From: CAVSUZ01 sp963791885
GTDB lineage: Bacteria; Pseudomonadota; Alphaproteobacteria; Acetobacterales; Acetobacteraceae
Assembly (NCBI GenBank): GCA_963791885.1
Contig: CAWBUL010000006.1
Span: 1,426,001 to 1,490,000, forward strand
Length of the DNA stretch: 64,000 nt
Direction of reading: 5' to 3'
Under the pieces are notes generated by a model. It was given only the letters and a program-made list of their open reading frames with translations. It was not told the origin of the DNA and did not search any database. This document shows, in pieces, positions 9,303-20,567 of this stretch. The position numbers were made by a program, and so were the translations under genes. Every line of letters begins with the position of its first letter. Within the stretch, counting starts at the first letter, position 1.

Positions 9303-10322
9303 ATGTACTTGTCCCGTCGCAGGGTCCTGAAAACCGCAGCCGCCGCCAGCGTTGTGCCTGCTCTCGCCGCACGCGCATCGGAAAAGACCCCGCTACGTAT
9401 CAATCTGCTCGGCTACGCGCTCGGCATACACATGCCTACAACTGCCGCGGTGTTCGATATGTTGCCGGGGATGGGTTACACGCCTCAGACGCGACGCATG
9501 GATCAGATGCGGACCTTGACGCAGACACTAGTCGCCGGTGCCGCTGATCTCGGTGAAACCGACCCTATCACCACAATGAGCGCGGTTGAATCGGGCGCCG
9601 ACTTGAAAATCATCGGCCTTTGGTACCGCTCAACAGATCTGGTCTACGTGGCCAACGCCGACCATGTCCACGAACTCAAGGATCTGACCAATCCAAACAA
9701 CATTGTAGCCGTGAACGACAAGGGCGACATCACGGATGTGATGATGGTTGGTACGTTGCTCAAGCAAGGCATCGACCCGAACAAGGTGCAAATCGTTGAA
9801 ATTGGCGGATCCGGGGCGCGGATGCACGCACTGCTGTCGGGCCGAGTGCAGGCTGTTCCGGTTCATTTTGACCAGGCTGCCGACGTGGCCAAGCAGGGGA
9901 ACTTTAAGATCCTGTTCAAGCCCTGGGTCGAGTTTCCCAACTGGGTGAACGAGGTTTGGGTTACACGCGGCGACTGGCTCAGCAAAAAGGAAAACCAGCG
10001 CGCTGTGGTGGATGTGCTGAAGGCGGAGATGACCTGCTTCCGCAAGGCCGACAGCGATATCGACTGGTACACCTCGGTCTATCAGAAGTATGCGACCGTG
10101 CCCGACGCCAAGAAAGCCACGCCGGAAAGCCTGAAGCCGCTCTGGGACGGCCTCACCAGGGAAATCAACGCCTGGCCCCCCCACATGGAGTTGAACGTCG
10201 AAACCTTTCGCCAGCTTTCAACCCTCTACAAAAGCGCTGGCGCGATAAGGGGCACCGTGAAGGTGGAAAACGTCATAGATCCCTCTTTCGTCCAACAGGC
10301 TGCGTCGGAGCTCGGAGCCTGA
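9303..10322 (+). CDS. ABC transporter substrate-binding protein, SsuA/NMT1-like
   Basis: A 339-residue periplasmic binding protein. The N-terminus MYLSRRRVLKTAAAASVVPALAARA (residues 1-25) has a twin-arginine-like SRRRVLK motif followed by a hydrophobic stretch and an A-R-A cleavage region, so Tat export is likely. The mature part has the NMT1/SsuA layout, with VAGAADLGETDPITTMSAVESGADLKII near the N-terminus. I chose ATG 9303 because AGGGAGG lies just upstream. It delivers the unknown substrate to the two permeases. Confidence 0.87.
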   Translation: MYLSRRRVLKTAAAASVVPALAARASEKTPLRINLLGYALGIHMPTTAAVFDMLPGMGYTPQTRRMDQMRTLTQTLVAGAADLGETDPITTMSAVESGADLKIIGLWYRSTDLVYVANADHVHELKDLTNPNNIVAVNDKGDITDVMMVGTLLKQGIDPNKVQIVEIGGSGARMHALLSGRVQAVPVHFDQAADVAKQGNFKILFKPWVEFPNWVNEVWVTRGDWLSKKENQRAVVDVLKAEMTCFRKADSDIDWYTSVYQKYATVPDAKKATPESLKPLWDGLTREINAWPPHMELNVETFRQLSTLYKSAGAIRGTVKVENVIDPSFVQQAASELGA

Positions 10323-10326
10323 CTGC

Positions 10327-11103
10327 GTGGGCGCGTCGAAACTCGAAATCAGCAATCTTAAGAAGAGCTTCCGCCGCGACAACTCGAGGGTGATCCAGGT
10401 CATCGATGATGTTTCCCTGGCAATCGACTCACTCGAATTTGTCGCTCTCCTGGGACCGAGCGGCTGCGGCAAGTCGACGTTGCTGCGAATCATCGACGGA
10501 CTGATGCAACCGGACTCCGGCGAAGTTCTCATAAACGGGCGTGCCATCGTTGGCCCTGGCCGCGAGCGGGGTATGGTATTTCAGGGGTTCGAGCTTTTTC
10601 CCTGGCGCACGGCGTTAGAGAATATCGAGTTCGGATTGCAAATGCTGGGCATCGGGCGGCGCGAGCGCCGAGAGCGTGCTCAGCGTTGGATTGAACTTAT
10701 GGGACTGCGCGAGTTCGAGGATTCCTACCCACACCAGCTTTCCGGTGGCATGCAGCAGCGTATCGGTATCGCGAGGGCACTGGCAATCGAGCCTGAAGTG
10801 CTGCTGATGGACGAACCGTTCGGTGCGCTTGACGTTCAGACCCGCGACATATTGCAGGACGAACTTCTTTCGATCTGGCAGCGCGATCAGAAGACGGTCT
10901 TATTCGTGACCCACTCGATCGAGGAGGCGCTCTATCTGGCAGATCGTGTCGTCGTGTTCACGCCTCGTCCGGCGCGCATCGAACGTATCGTGCCCGTTCC
11001 ATTTGAGCGACCGCGTGATGAGTCCGTAAAAACCAGCCCTGGGTTTATCGAGATGCGGCGTGATATCTGGCAATCACTGCGGTTATCACTGACCGGCCGC
11101 TGA
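10327..11103 (+). CDS. ABC transporter ATP-binding protein, SsuB/TauB type
   Basis: A 258-residue ATPase starting at GTG 10327, four bases after the binding-protein stop. Walker A is GPSGCGKST, the Q-loop is near GMVFQGFELFPW, the signature is LSGGMQQRIGIARA, and Walker B is VLLMDEPFGALD with VTHSIEEAL as the H-loop. The family energises nitrate, taurine, sulfonate and thiamine-precursor uptake. It ends the operon that begins at 1023. The following 175 bases hold no gene and no clear terminator hairpin that I could see. Confidence 0.9.
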   Translation: MGASKLEISNLKKSFRRDNSRVIQVIDDVSLAIDSLEFVALLGPSGCGKSTLLRIIDGLMQPDSGEVLINGRAIVGPGRERGMVFQGFELFPWRTALENIEFGLQMLGIGRRERRERAQRWIELMGLREFEDSYPHQLSGGMQQRIGIARALAIEPEVLLMDEPFGALDVQTRDILQDELLSIWQRDQKTVLFVTHSIEEALYLADRVVVFTPRPARIERIVPVPFERPRDESVKTSPGFIEMRRDIWQSLRLSLTGR

Positions 11104-11278
11104 ACCGCTCCCCGCCAGGTAGCGTGCATACGGCGCGCCGGACTCCGCCGTCGGCCGCGGACAAGCGGCTTGTTCGAAGCTTGGTGCTAACCTGACGCGA
11201 TTTCAGCAACATCCGGTTAAGCCGCTGCCTCGATAAATGAGCTCAGTGTGGGCCGCGCGCCGACAGGAAGGGACGCCG

Positions 11279-14200
11279 ATGCAGCTTCTCCGTTATATCG
11301 GGATTTTCATCGTACTGTGCTGCGCCGGCGGTTCGATCGTGCTGCCGTACACGGCAAGGTCTCAGGACTCGCCGGACGAGCTGTCGCTGCCAGGTCTGCA
11401 AACCGACGCGCACCGTTTCCAGGACACGCTGCGGCACGCCTACCCCGGTGGATTGCCGGCAGCATCGCTGCAGCAGGCCGAGGCAACCGCAGCTACAGCC
11501 ATGGCGGCGAAGGATTACGCCAAGGCGCTCCCTGCTTTGCAGACCATCATCGGCGGCCTGCCGCAGGGCACCACGCCGAACGCGCAAATCTGGCTGGGGC
11601 TGGCACAAGCGGAGATGAATGCGTCTCCACCGCAGTGGGATCATGCTCTGCAGGCCGCATGGATGGCGTTCACCAGCGTCGATACGGACAGTGCGAGCGC
11701 GGCGACCGATCAGGTGGCGGCACTGCGCGTGATGCGCCAGTCACTGGTGGGACTGAATAAGCCACTGCCCGAGATCAAGGTGCTGCAGGCGATCGCCCGA
11801 CGCCTTCCGCATGACGCCGCGGCGCAGCAGGAGGTTGTGCAGCGCGAGCAACAAGTCGGGTTGTTGTTCGATGGGCTGACCGCGAATGCCGAGGCGTTTC
11901 CCACGCGCGCCTGTCTGAAATTCGTCGGCAATCCGTCCGGCGCGCCGGATTTTCATCCGGGCGACTGGGTGGCACTCGATCCGGCTGTGAAGGATGCGGC
12001 GGTGACGCTGGAATCGCGCCGCATTTGCGTCACCGGCTTGCCGCCCGGTGCGACAACCACCGCGACCCTGCGTCATGGCATGCCCGGCGATAACGGGCTG
12101 TCGCTGAAGCAGGATCTGGCCATCCCGATCGCCATGCCGGACCGCGCGCCGCGACTGGTGTTCAATGGCGGGCGCTACCTGCAGCCGCGCGATTCCCGCG
12201 CCACCGTGGCGCTGGACAGCGTCAATCTCTCCGCCGTCAAGCTGACCCTGCTCAAAATCAATGAGCGCAACCTGCTCCACGTGATGCAGACCTATCCGCC
12301 GTCGCAAGGCGCGATCGACCGTGACGGGGCAACGGATCTGCAGCAGAACGAGGGACGCGTGGTGTGGACCGGGCACGCCGGTGTGGCAGGGTTCGCACGC
12401 GACGCGCTGGATCACACCGTGCTGCCGTTGCCGAATGCGCTGTCGGCACCCGGGCTGTATGCCCTGATCGCAGCGCCGGGGGACGGCACGCCATTCGCGC
12501 AGGACGAAGCGCCGGTCGCGGCGCAACTGATCCTGCGCACCGACCTGGCGCCGACGGTCTGGCATGGCGCGGACGGCGATACGGTGCAGGTGCGCAGTTA
12601 CGCGACCGGCTTGCCCGTGGCCGGTGCGACAGTCGATCTGCTGGCGACGGATAACGAGATCCTCCGCAGTGCCACCACCGATCAGGACGGCGTCGTCAAG
12701 TTCGCCCAGCCCCTGCTCGCCGGGCAGAACGGTCTTGCACCGGCAGCGCTGCATATCGGGGCCAATGAGGACTTCACCCGCCTCGATCTGACGGCGCCAA
12801 ATTTCGATTTGTCGGACCGCGGGGCGTCCGGCGCGCCGCAGCCCGGGCCGGTCGATCCGTTCGTCTGGACCGATCGCGGCATCTACCGGCCCGGCGAGAC
12901 GGTGCGGGTGATGGCGTTGCTGCGCGACGAGAGCGGCGCGCCGGTTGATTTGCCACTGCATCTGATCGTGACACGGCCGGATGGGCGGGTGTTCCAGGAT
13001 ACGGTGCCGCCGCGGGGCGATGGGGCTTCGATCCATCAGGCGGTGATGCTCTCGCCCGGAGCGCAGTTCGGCACGTGGGACATCGTGCTGAAGACCGATC
13101 CGAAAGGGCCGCCCATCGCCGACCGGACGTTCCAGGTGGATGCTTTCGTGCCGCCACGACTGGCGGTCGAATTCGCGCCGGACGCGCCAAAGCTTCTGGA
13201 CCCAGGGCGTACAACCGACCTGCCGGTGAACGTCCGGTTCCTGTACGGCGCGCCGGGCAACGACCTTTCAGGCTCGGCGAGCATCACCATCACGCCGAAC
13301 CCGGCGCCGTTCACGAATTTCGCCCACTACCATTTCGGCCTGGCGGACGACGCATTCACCGCCAACCGCACGCAGGTGGACCTCGCGGTGACGGACGCGA
13401 ACGGGCGAACCAGCGTGCCGGTCGATCTGTCGAAGCTGCCGGATACCAGCGTGGCACTGCAGGCGGCCATCTCGGTCGACGTGAATGATCCGGCCGGTCG
13501 TGGCGTCGGCACATCCACGACACTGCCGATCCGGCCGGGCGCACCGATGATCGGGATCGCCGAGGATTTCGCGGGCGATTCGGTCAATGCCGACATGAAG
13601 GCGGGCTTCCGCATCGTAGCAGTCGCGCCGGACGGCAGGCGCGTGGCAATGCCGGTGCAGATCCGCCTCGTGCGGCAGACACCGGACTGGCGCCTGTCGG
13701 TCAGCAACGGGCAGGCGCGCTACGAGACGGTGTGGCGGGACGAGCCGGTGGACAGCCAGAGCGTGACCTTACCGGCGGATGGCGCGCCCTTCGCCTATGG
13801 CCGCGGCCTGCCCTTCGGCCGCTACCGGCTGCAGGTGCTGCAAGCCAATGGCGGTATGGCGGCGAGCTCGGTCGTGTTCTACGCGGGGTGGGCGATCGGG
13901 GATAATCCGGACGTGCCGGCGCGCGTCTCGGCGCGAGCCGGGGCGGAGCATTACAAGCCGGGCGATACGGCAGTGATCCATGTGGAGGCGCCGTATGCCG
14001 GGCCGGCCACGGTGCTGGTGATGACCGACCGGGTGAAGAAGCTGATCGACCTCACCCCGTCTTCGGCCAGTTTCGATGTGTCGATCCCGGTGACGGCGGA
14101 TTGGGGGCCCGGCGCTTATGTGGGGGTGCATGTGTTCCGCCCGGGCGGAAGGGATCCGGATACCAAGGAGCCCCCAGCGCGAGCGATCGGGCTGACCTGG

Positions 14201-16469
14201 GTGGCGCTGGACCCAGCCCCGCGCAGCTTGCCGCTCAGCATCGACACACAGCCGATCTATCGCCCGCGCACCACCGCCACGTTCGCGGTGAAGACGACAC
14301 CGGGTGCCTGGGTAACGTTGGCCGCAGTCGATGAGGGCATCCTCGCACTAACCGATTTCAAAACACCCGATCCGCTCGCCCATTTCCTTCGGCAAGCGCA
14401 TGCTGGGGGTCGGCATCCATGACGACTGGGCGCGACTGCTGGCGCCGGCGGGCGCGGCCAACACGGTGCTGCGGCAGGGCGCGGGCGGCGATATCGACAC
14501 GCAATCCAACCCGATCCCGCAGCAGATCGTTTCGCTGTTCGCGGGACCGGTGCAAGTGGGGCCGGACGGGCTGGCGCAGTTTCCGTTGGTGCTGCCGGAT
14601 TTCGACGGCACGCTGCGGCTGATGGCGGTGGGCTGGGACGGCGCGAAGACCGCCAGCCTGGGGAAAGACATCGTCATGCGCGACCCGGCCATCGTCGAGC
14701 CGCTGCTGCCGCGCTTCCTCGCACCCGGCGACCAGGCGCGGATCGCGGTGATGCTGCAGAACCTGGAACTGCCGGGCGGTGATTTCCGGGTGCATGTCGC
14801 GGCATCCGGCAGTTTGAATGTGACAGGCGGCGATCCGGCACCGCTGAGCCTCGCGTCGCAGCAGCGAAAACTGGTTCCCGTGGTGCTGACCGCTTCCGGC
14901 GCCGGCATCGGCACGCTCACGGTGGATGCCGATGGGCCGAACGGTTTTCATGTCGAGCACACGGCGATGATCAGCGTGCATCCGGCACGCGGGGCGATAG
15001 CGCAGGTGACGCCGCTGACATTGGGGCCGGGAGCAAGCCTGACTCTGCAGCCCGATGCCGCCGCGTTTATCCCGGGCACCTGGCGGGCCGGTGCGTCCTT
15101 CGGCCTGGGTGTTCGATACGACGCCGCGGCCCTGGTTCGGGCGCTGGAAGCCTATCCGCTCGATTGCCTGGAACAGCTCGCGAGCCGTGGCCTGCCGCTG
15201 ACAATGCTGACGGGTCCGTCCGGGGGGCAGGATCGCGCGGGACGGCTGCAACAGGTCATTCAGGCACTCGGCGACCGGCAGCGCTATGACGGGGCATTTG
15301 GGCTGTGGTCCTCCAATGGCGACGCTGAACCCTGGCTGACGGCCTACGCGACAGAGATGCTGCTGCGGGCACGCCAAGCCGGGGCGCCGGTGCCGCAGCC
15401 GATGCTGGACCAGGCACTCGGATGGTTGTCCAACGAGGTGGCGACACCGCCCTCGGACCCGAGCGATTACGCCGCGCAGGCCTATGCGCTGTATGTTCTG
15501 TCACTGGCGGGAAAGGCACCGGCGGGGGCGGTTCGCGTGGCAGCACAGGGGCTAGGCTCGGAACCCACGCCCCTGGCACGCGCGCAGATTGCCGCGTCGC
15601 TGGTGCGGCTTGGCCAGGACGATCAGGCGCGCGCGATCTTCACCCAAGTGCTGGCCGACCTTTCCCGCCGCGCCTGGGGCGCGGATTACGGCTCGGCGCT
15701 GCGCGATCAGTTGGCAACGGCTGTGCTGGTCAGCGATAGTGGCGTGATGTCGCGGCAACTGGCGGCCGTCCGCGCGGCCCTTCCGGGCTCCGATCTCAAT
15801 CCCGATACGCTGAACACACAGGAGCAAGCCTGGGCGGGTGCCGCTGCCGGGGCGATGGAGGCCGGCGTCGGACCGGCGACGGTGGTGGCAGACGGCAAAA
15901 GCCTGGGACCGGCGCCGAACGTCGCGTTGCCGGTCGCCGGCGCCGTCACCGTTCGGAACCCTGGCAAGGTCATGCTTCCCGGCAGCCTCGTGGTGCAGGG
16001 GGTGCCGGTAACCCCGCCAGCCGCCGCGCATGCAGGCATGAGCGTGCGGCGCAACTTCTATGCGATGGACGGTTCGGCGGTCGATCCGGACAAGCTGCCA
16101 CAGAACAGCACCTTCGTGATGGTGATCGACGGGGCAACGACGGACGGGCAGGACCATCGTGCCGTCGTGATGGCGGGCCTGCCGGCGGGGTGGGAGATCG
16201 CCGGCCGGTTCTCCAGCGGCAAAGTACCCGGAATGGACTGGTTGGGTGAGCTGAGCGAGACCGAAACCCAGGCCGCAGCGGATGACCGTTATGCCGCTGT
16301 GGTGAGTTTGACCGCGGACCAGCCGTCTTTCCGCCTGGCGGTGATCCTGCGCGCGGTGACGCCGGGCAGCTTTGAGTATCCGGGCATAACGGTCGCGGAC
16401 ATGTATCGCCCCGCGGTGTTTGCCCGGCAGAACACCGTGCCTATCGCGGTCCTGCCGGCCACGCCGTGA
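11279..16469 (+). pseudogene. Alpha-2-macroglobulin family protein (YfhM-like), split by a 1-base insertion
   Basis: Removing one extra C near 14387 joins two frames into a 1729-residue protein. Frame 1 ends ...FKTPDPLAHF then diverges to LRQAHAGGRHP-stop; frame 2 restores HFFGKRMLGVGIHDDWARLL, as expected in the family. The start ATG 11279 gives a signal peptide (MQLLRYIGIFIVLCCAGG). I see no classical lipobox. The thioester motif CLEQ (15165-15176) is intact, so the protein would covalently trap attacking proteases in the periplasm. It overlaps pbpC by GTGA, the E. coli yfhM-pbpC arrangement, implying joint defence and repair of the cell wall. The lesion may be a sequencing error, since both halves are well conserved. 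Confidence 0.85.
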
Positions 16470-18433
16470 AACGCTGGAGGCGCCGGGCCGGACTGGCCGC
16501 CGCGTGCGCGGCAGCGGTGGTCGCTGGCGTGCTGGCTTTGGGCGCGCTGTCGCCCGCCCGCCTGCCCGGTCCGCAATCCTGGGGCACGCGTGTTGTGGCG
16601 CGCGACTGCTCCCTGCTGGCCCTTGCGCCGGCCCCCGGCGGCGTGTGGCGATTCCAAACGGCGCCCGGCGAGGTCTCGCCCTTCCTAAGGGCACTGCTGA
16701 TCGCGGTGGAGGACCGGCATTTCGCAACTCAGCCCGGGATCGATCCGGGTGCAGTGCTGCGCGCGGCCTGGCAGATGGCCCGGGCAGGCCATGTGATCTC
16801 GGGTGGCTCGACACTGACGATGCAGGTCGTTCGTCTGCTCAACCCAAGGCCGCGGACACTGACCGCGAAGGTGCTGGAAACAGCACGAGCCGTGGATCTG
16901 CGACGTCGGCTGACGCCGGATCAGATCATGGGGCTGTGGCTGTCCCTGGCGCCGTTCGGCGGCAATCTGGTTGGGGTTGAAGCAGCGTCCTACGCCTATT
17001 TCGGCAAGCCCCCCGGCGCGCTGGGCGCCGCTCAGGCGGCGCTGCTGGTCGCCCTGCCGCGACGGCCGGAAGCCCTGCGGCCCGACCGGCACCCCGATGC
17101 GGCGCGGCGGCTACGCGACCGTCTCCTGACCCTGGCCGAGGCGCGCGGGCTGCTGAGCCCCGCCGAGGCGGCCACGGCGCGGGCCGAACCGGTGCCGGAC
17201 CGGCGTCTGCCGATGCCTCTGGCGCTGCCGCAGCTTTTTGTCGCGGCGCGGCATCCGCCGGTGCTGACCACCAATATCGACCCAGCGACCCAGGCCGCGA
17301 TAACCGAGATCGCGCGGGCGACGCTGGCCGACCTGCCACCACGGGTGGGACTGGCGATCACGGTCGCCGATCTGCGCTCGCGGACTTTTTCGGCGCTCTG
17401 GCTCGGCGATTGGAACGATGCGGCGCGGGCAGGGCGCGTCGATCCCACGAACGCCCTGCGTAGTCCGGGATCGACGCTGAAGCCGTTCCTGTATGGCCTC
17501 GCCTTCGCCGATGGGCTGGTACATCCCGACACGCTGCTGACGGACGTGCCGGATCGGTTTGGCGCCTACAGCCCCGAGGATTTCACCGGGCGCTTCGCCG
17601 GGGGTGTCACAGCGGCCGAGGCGCTCCGGCGGTCGCTCAACCTGCCCGCGGTGGGGCTGCTGGCGCGCTACGGCGCGCTGCGGTTCAGCGCGGCGTTGAC
17701 CGCGGCCGATACGCCTCTGCACCTTCCCCGCGACGCGGCTCCGAGCCTGCCGATCATCCTCGGCGGCGCGGGAATGACGATGCGGGAGCTCATGAACCTT
17801 TACGCCGCGCTGGCAACCGACGGGCGCGTCGTCTCATTGTCGCTGACCGGCGTGGCCGCCCCGGGACCTATCCTGCTGCCGCCATCTGCGGCACGGATGG
17901 TTGCCGATATCCTGACCCGGCCATTTCCCGATGAAGCGACGGGTTCCGGCGTCGCCTGGAAGACCGGCACGAGCTGGGGTGATCGTGATAACTGGGCATT
18001 CGGGTTCGATCGGGCGCGTGTCATCGGAGTGTGGGTGGGACGGCCGGACGGCTCGGCGATGGACGCCGGTGCGGCTTCGGATCACGCCCTGCCGGTACTC
18101 GAACGGCTGTTCGGTGCGTTGCCGGCAGCACCACGTAGTCCAACGGTGGCCTCACCAACCCTATCCCTTGTCACCGCACCGGACCCCGACCCCCTGCGCC
18201 TGCTCTTTCCCCCGCCCGGCGCGGTCATCAACGGGATGGGGCCGCTCGACCTTAAGGCGATGGGTGGGAAACGCCCGCTGCACTTCCTGATCGACGGTGC
18301 GCCGATCCCCTCAGTGGACGCGCTGCGGCAAACGCAATGGAGCCCGCCTAGCCCTGGCTTTTATCGCATCACAGTGCTCGATGCCGCGGGCGAGGTGGTG
18401 CATGCGGCGATCCACGTGACCGCGGAAGATTGA
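16466..18433 (+). CDS. pbpC: Penicillin-binding protein 1C
   Basis: A 655-residue class A PBP starting at GTG 16466. An N-terminal membrane anchor (about residues 10-32) is followed by a glycosyltransferase 51 domain whose catalytic Glu82 lies in VEDRHFATQPGID, with GGSTLTMQ just after. The transpeptidase domain has the active-site serine Ser336 in STLK, SLN in RRSLNLPAV, and KTGTSWGDRDNWAFGF. A C-terminal BiPBP-type domain (from about 560) ends the protein. It polymerises and cross-links peptidoglycan. Translational coupling to the macroglobulin gene matches the known pairing of these families. Confidence 0.93.
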   Translation: MKRWRRRAGLAAACAAAVVAGVLALGALSPARLPGPQSWGTRVVARDCSLLALAPAPGGVWRFQTAPGEVSPFLRALLIAVEDRHFATQPGIDPGAVLRAAWQMARAGHVISGGSTLTMQVVRLLNPRPRTLTAKVLETARAVDLRRRLTPDQIMGLWLSLAPFGGNLVGVEAASYAYFGKPPGALGAAQAALLVALPRRPEALRPDRHPDAARRLRDRLLTLAEARGLLSPAEAATARAEPVPDRRLPMPLALPQLFVAARHPPVLTTNIDPATQAAITEIARATLADLPPRVGLAITVADLRSRTFSALWLGDWNDAARAGRVDPTNALRSPGSTLKPFLYGLAFADGLVHPDTLLTDVPDRFGAYSPEDFTGRFAGGVTAAEALRRSLNLPAVGLLARYGALRFSAALTAADTPLHLPRDAAPSLPIILGGAGMTMRELMNLYAALATDGRVVSLSLTGVAAPGPILLPPSAARMVADILTRPFPDEATGSGVAWKTGTSWGDRDNWAFGFDRARVIGVWVGRPDGSAMDAGAASDHALPVLERLFGALPAAPRSPTVASPTLSLVTAPDPDPLRLLFPPPGAVINGMGPLDLKAMGGKRPLHFLIDGAPIPSVDALRQTQWSPPSPGFYRITVLDAAGEVVHAAIHVTAED

Positions 18434-18550
18434 GAGCGCAGATCCCAAGCCCGCCGAAGCCGGAGGCGACTACCCATTCGCCGGGCGAACACCGGGACAA
18501 ATCCGAGACCGGCCGGCTTCGAAGGCAACCATCTGCGCGAGCCAGCCCGA

Positions 18551-18564
18551 TTGACCGACGTCAA
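18551..18564 (+). promoter_or_regulatory. FNR/FixK-type box
   Basis: TTGACCGACGTCAA is a perfect 5-bp inverted repeat, TTGAC-N4-GTCAA. It fits the FNR/FixK/Dnr-family consensus (TTGAY-N4-RTCAA). It is centred about 62 bp upstream of the GTG start at 18620 in an otherwise gene-free 186-bp gap, a suitable place for a Class I or II activator site. This suggests low-oxygen control of the DUF47-like and PPDK-like genes. No transcription start was identified, so the spacing to the promoter is unknown. Confidence 0.6.
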
Positions 18565-18619
18565 TGCCAGGCGCCGGGCAATGCCACATCTGCACCGCTG
18601 AAGCATTCGGGGCATCCAC

Positions 18620-20561
18620 GTGAAGACGGACGTGCTGGAAGCGATCGGCGAGACCGAGCTGCAGCGGCCAGCACAGGTCAATGCCGCGCTCGCAGCGAAC
18701 GACAAGATTAAGTACCTGCTCTCGCTGCTGCAGATGGCCATCGCCCAAGCCGATCACCCGGAACAGCCGGCCGACTCGATGCGCCGCGAGCGGCTTAACT
18801 GCGGTATCGACGATCCGGCGCTCGACGCGGTTATTGAATTTACCCGGCGGGAAAGCGACCGCTACCGGCTGCCTGGCGCGTCGGCTCTGCTCACGCGCCT
18901 GGGGCAGGAGATGCGCGTCATGGCGGCGCCGCTCATTGGCGACGATGCCGGCATAGAATTCGCGCGACGGCTGGAAGCGCTGCTGAGCCGCATGCCGGAT
19001 GCGCCAAACGATCTAGTCGACGATGCCGCGATCCTTGGCATGGCCCAGCCGGGGCACCCGGAGGCCGACAGTCTGCATCAGCTTGTGATGGATCTGCACA
19101 AGGCACTGAATGCCTTACAGGTCGATCTGGCTGAGGAAAACCTCGACGGCGCCGCCGCCTATGGTCTGACCGTAGAAAACAGGCCGCGTGTTGCGGCATT
19201 CATGGCGGGGCTCAACCGGTACTGCGCCGCTGAAATTCAATCATCCGGGGATCGGGACGACGGCGACACGGTCCGGCGGACGGCTGATCATCCAGAACGA
19301 CATCGGTACCACCGATGCGCACGTGATCGTCATTCATGTGAATGCGAAGTGCGTCGAGATCACGTACAGCGACGTGCATCCGGAACGCGCGCAATTCTTG
19401 CGCGACATGCTGTGGCGTTTTGCCGTGTCTTGGCGTGCCGAGCAAAGCCAGCACATCGCGACCCTCGCGGCTGGCGAGCCTTTCACGCTGTGCACCGGCC
19501 GCTTCGAAGCCAAGGACGAGACCGAGCTCCGTGCTTATCTTGAGTTTCTCGGCTCACGCTTGGTGTTCCTGATCGACTGGAACCGCGCACGCAAGCTATT
19601 GCGCGACTTCATGCGCCGGCCCCAACGCAGTGCGTTACTGCAATGGGCTGCCGAGAACGAGGTAGGTCACCGCGGCTTCCTGGAGCTCGGCGGCGCTAAA
19701 CTGATCAATGAAGCGATCGAGACCACGGCAGGTTCGGCCATGCATTTTGGTGACCGGCTGTGCGACGTATTAGGTGACGATCCGACTTTGGATTTCCTGC
19801 GCTTCGTGCTGAGGGTTGCCAGCGAAGGGCTGCGCACACGACGCTCGCACGCTCTGATTCGCGATCGGATTCGCACGGAGCTTGCCTCGCATTTCAGCAA
19901 CGAAAGCCGGCGCCTGCTTCTCACCGCCGGCGACCATGCCGGCCTGATCTTCGAGATCGCCACGCTCGTGCAGGAAGGCGTGCATGCCGCCGGCGCGGCG
20001 ACAGATGCCAACGCAGGGCTGGGTCAGCGCGCGCGAGCCCTTGAGCATGACGCGGACCAATTGGTGATTGCCGTGCGCGAGATCGTCCAACGCCGCGCTG
20101 ATCATGCTCCCCTGCTGCAGCTTATGGAGGCCGCGGATGATGCGGCGGATCAACTCGAGGACACCGCCTTTCTGCTGGAACTGCTGGCCGGCAGCAATCC
20201 ATCCGGTGCGCCGATCGAAGCGCTGACCGTATTGGCCGACCTGCTGCTGGAGGCCGCGCAGGAATGGGTGAAGACGTTGGCGCACGCCACGCATGTGGAT
20301 CACGCCCCCGGCAGCTCGCCGGGCAAGCAGGAAGACGTGGATGATTTCCTCACGGCGATCGACCGCGTCGCCGCGCTGGAGCATGAGGCTGACGATGCAG
20401 AGCGCGCGTTAACTTATGCCGCGGTTCAGGACGCGCAGGACTTTCGCCAACTCCATCTCTATGCCGAGATGGGAAGCGGGCTGGAGGAGGCAGCGGACGC
20501 ACTCAAGCGCGCCAGCCTGTTCGCCCGGGATCACGTGCTTGGCCGCGTGTTGGGAGGCTGA
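18620..20561 (+). pseudogene. DUF47/PhoU-like protein with N-terminal extension, split by a 1-base insertion
   Basis: Deleting one T at 19220 (CGG-T-ACT) joins two frames into 646 residues, reading ...FMAGLNR-TAPLKFNHPGIG. The N-terminal 200 residues are helical and not recognised. The middle has DAHVIVIHVNAKCVEITYSD and a Phe/Arg-rich segment. The C-terminal 230 residues show heptad-like acidic helices (ALEHDADQLVIAVREIV, EAADDAADQLEDTAFLLELL) typical of the DUF47/PhoU fold that binds metals and regulates phosphate transport. The start is GTG 18620 with a weak ribosome site. It is followed six bases later by a PPDK-like gene and preceded by an FNR-type box. The call is tentative for the N-terminus. 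Confidence 0.6.
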
Positions 20562-20567
20562 CGCACC

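Noticed and set aside
11164..11226. 8-bp inverted repeat AGCGGCTT/AAGCCGCT before the macroglobulin gene
   Set aside because: The arms are separated by 47 nt, without terminator or operator features; likely chance in GC-rich DNA.
14380..14405. Programmed ribosomal frameshift in the macroglobulin gene
   Set aside because: The site lacks a slippery heptamer or obvious stimulatory structure, and five other genes have comparable lesions, so an indel is simpler.
15552..16814. 420-codon minus-strand open frame opposite the macroglobulin and pbpC
   Set aside because: Arg/Pro-rich shadow crossing two real genes.
18430..18711. 93-codon frame after pbpC
   Set aside because: It overlaps the next gene, has a composition typical of shadows, and crosses the FNR-type box region.
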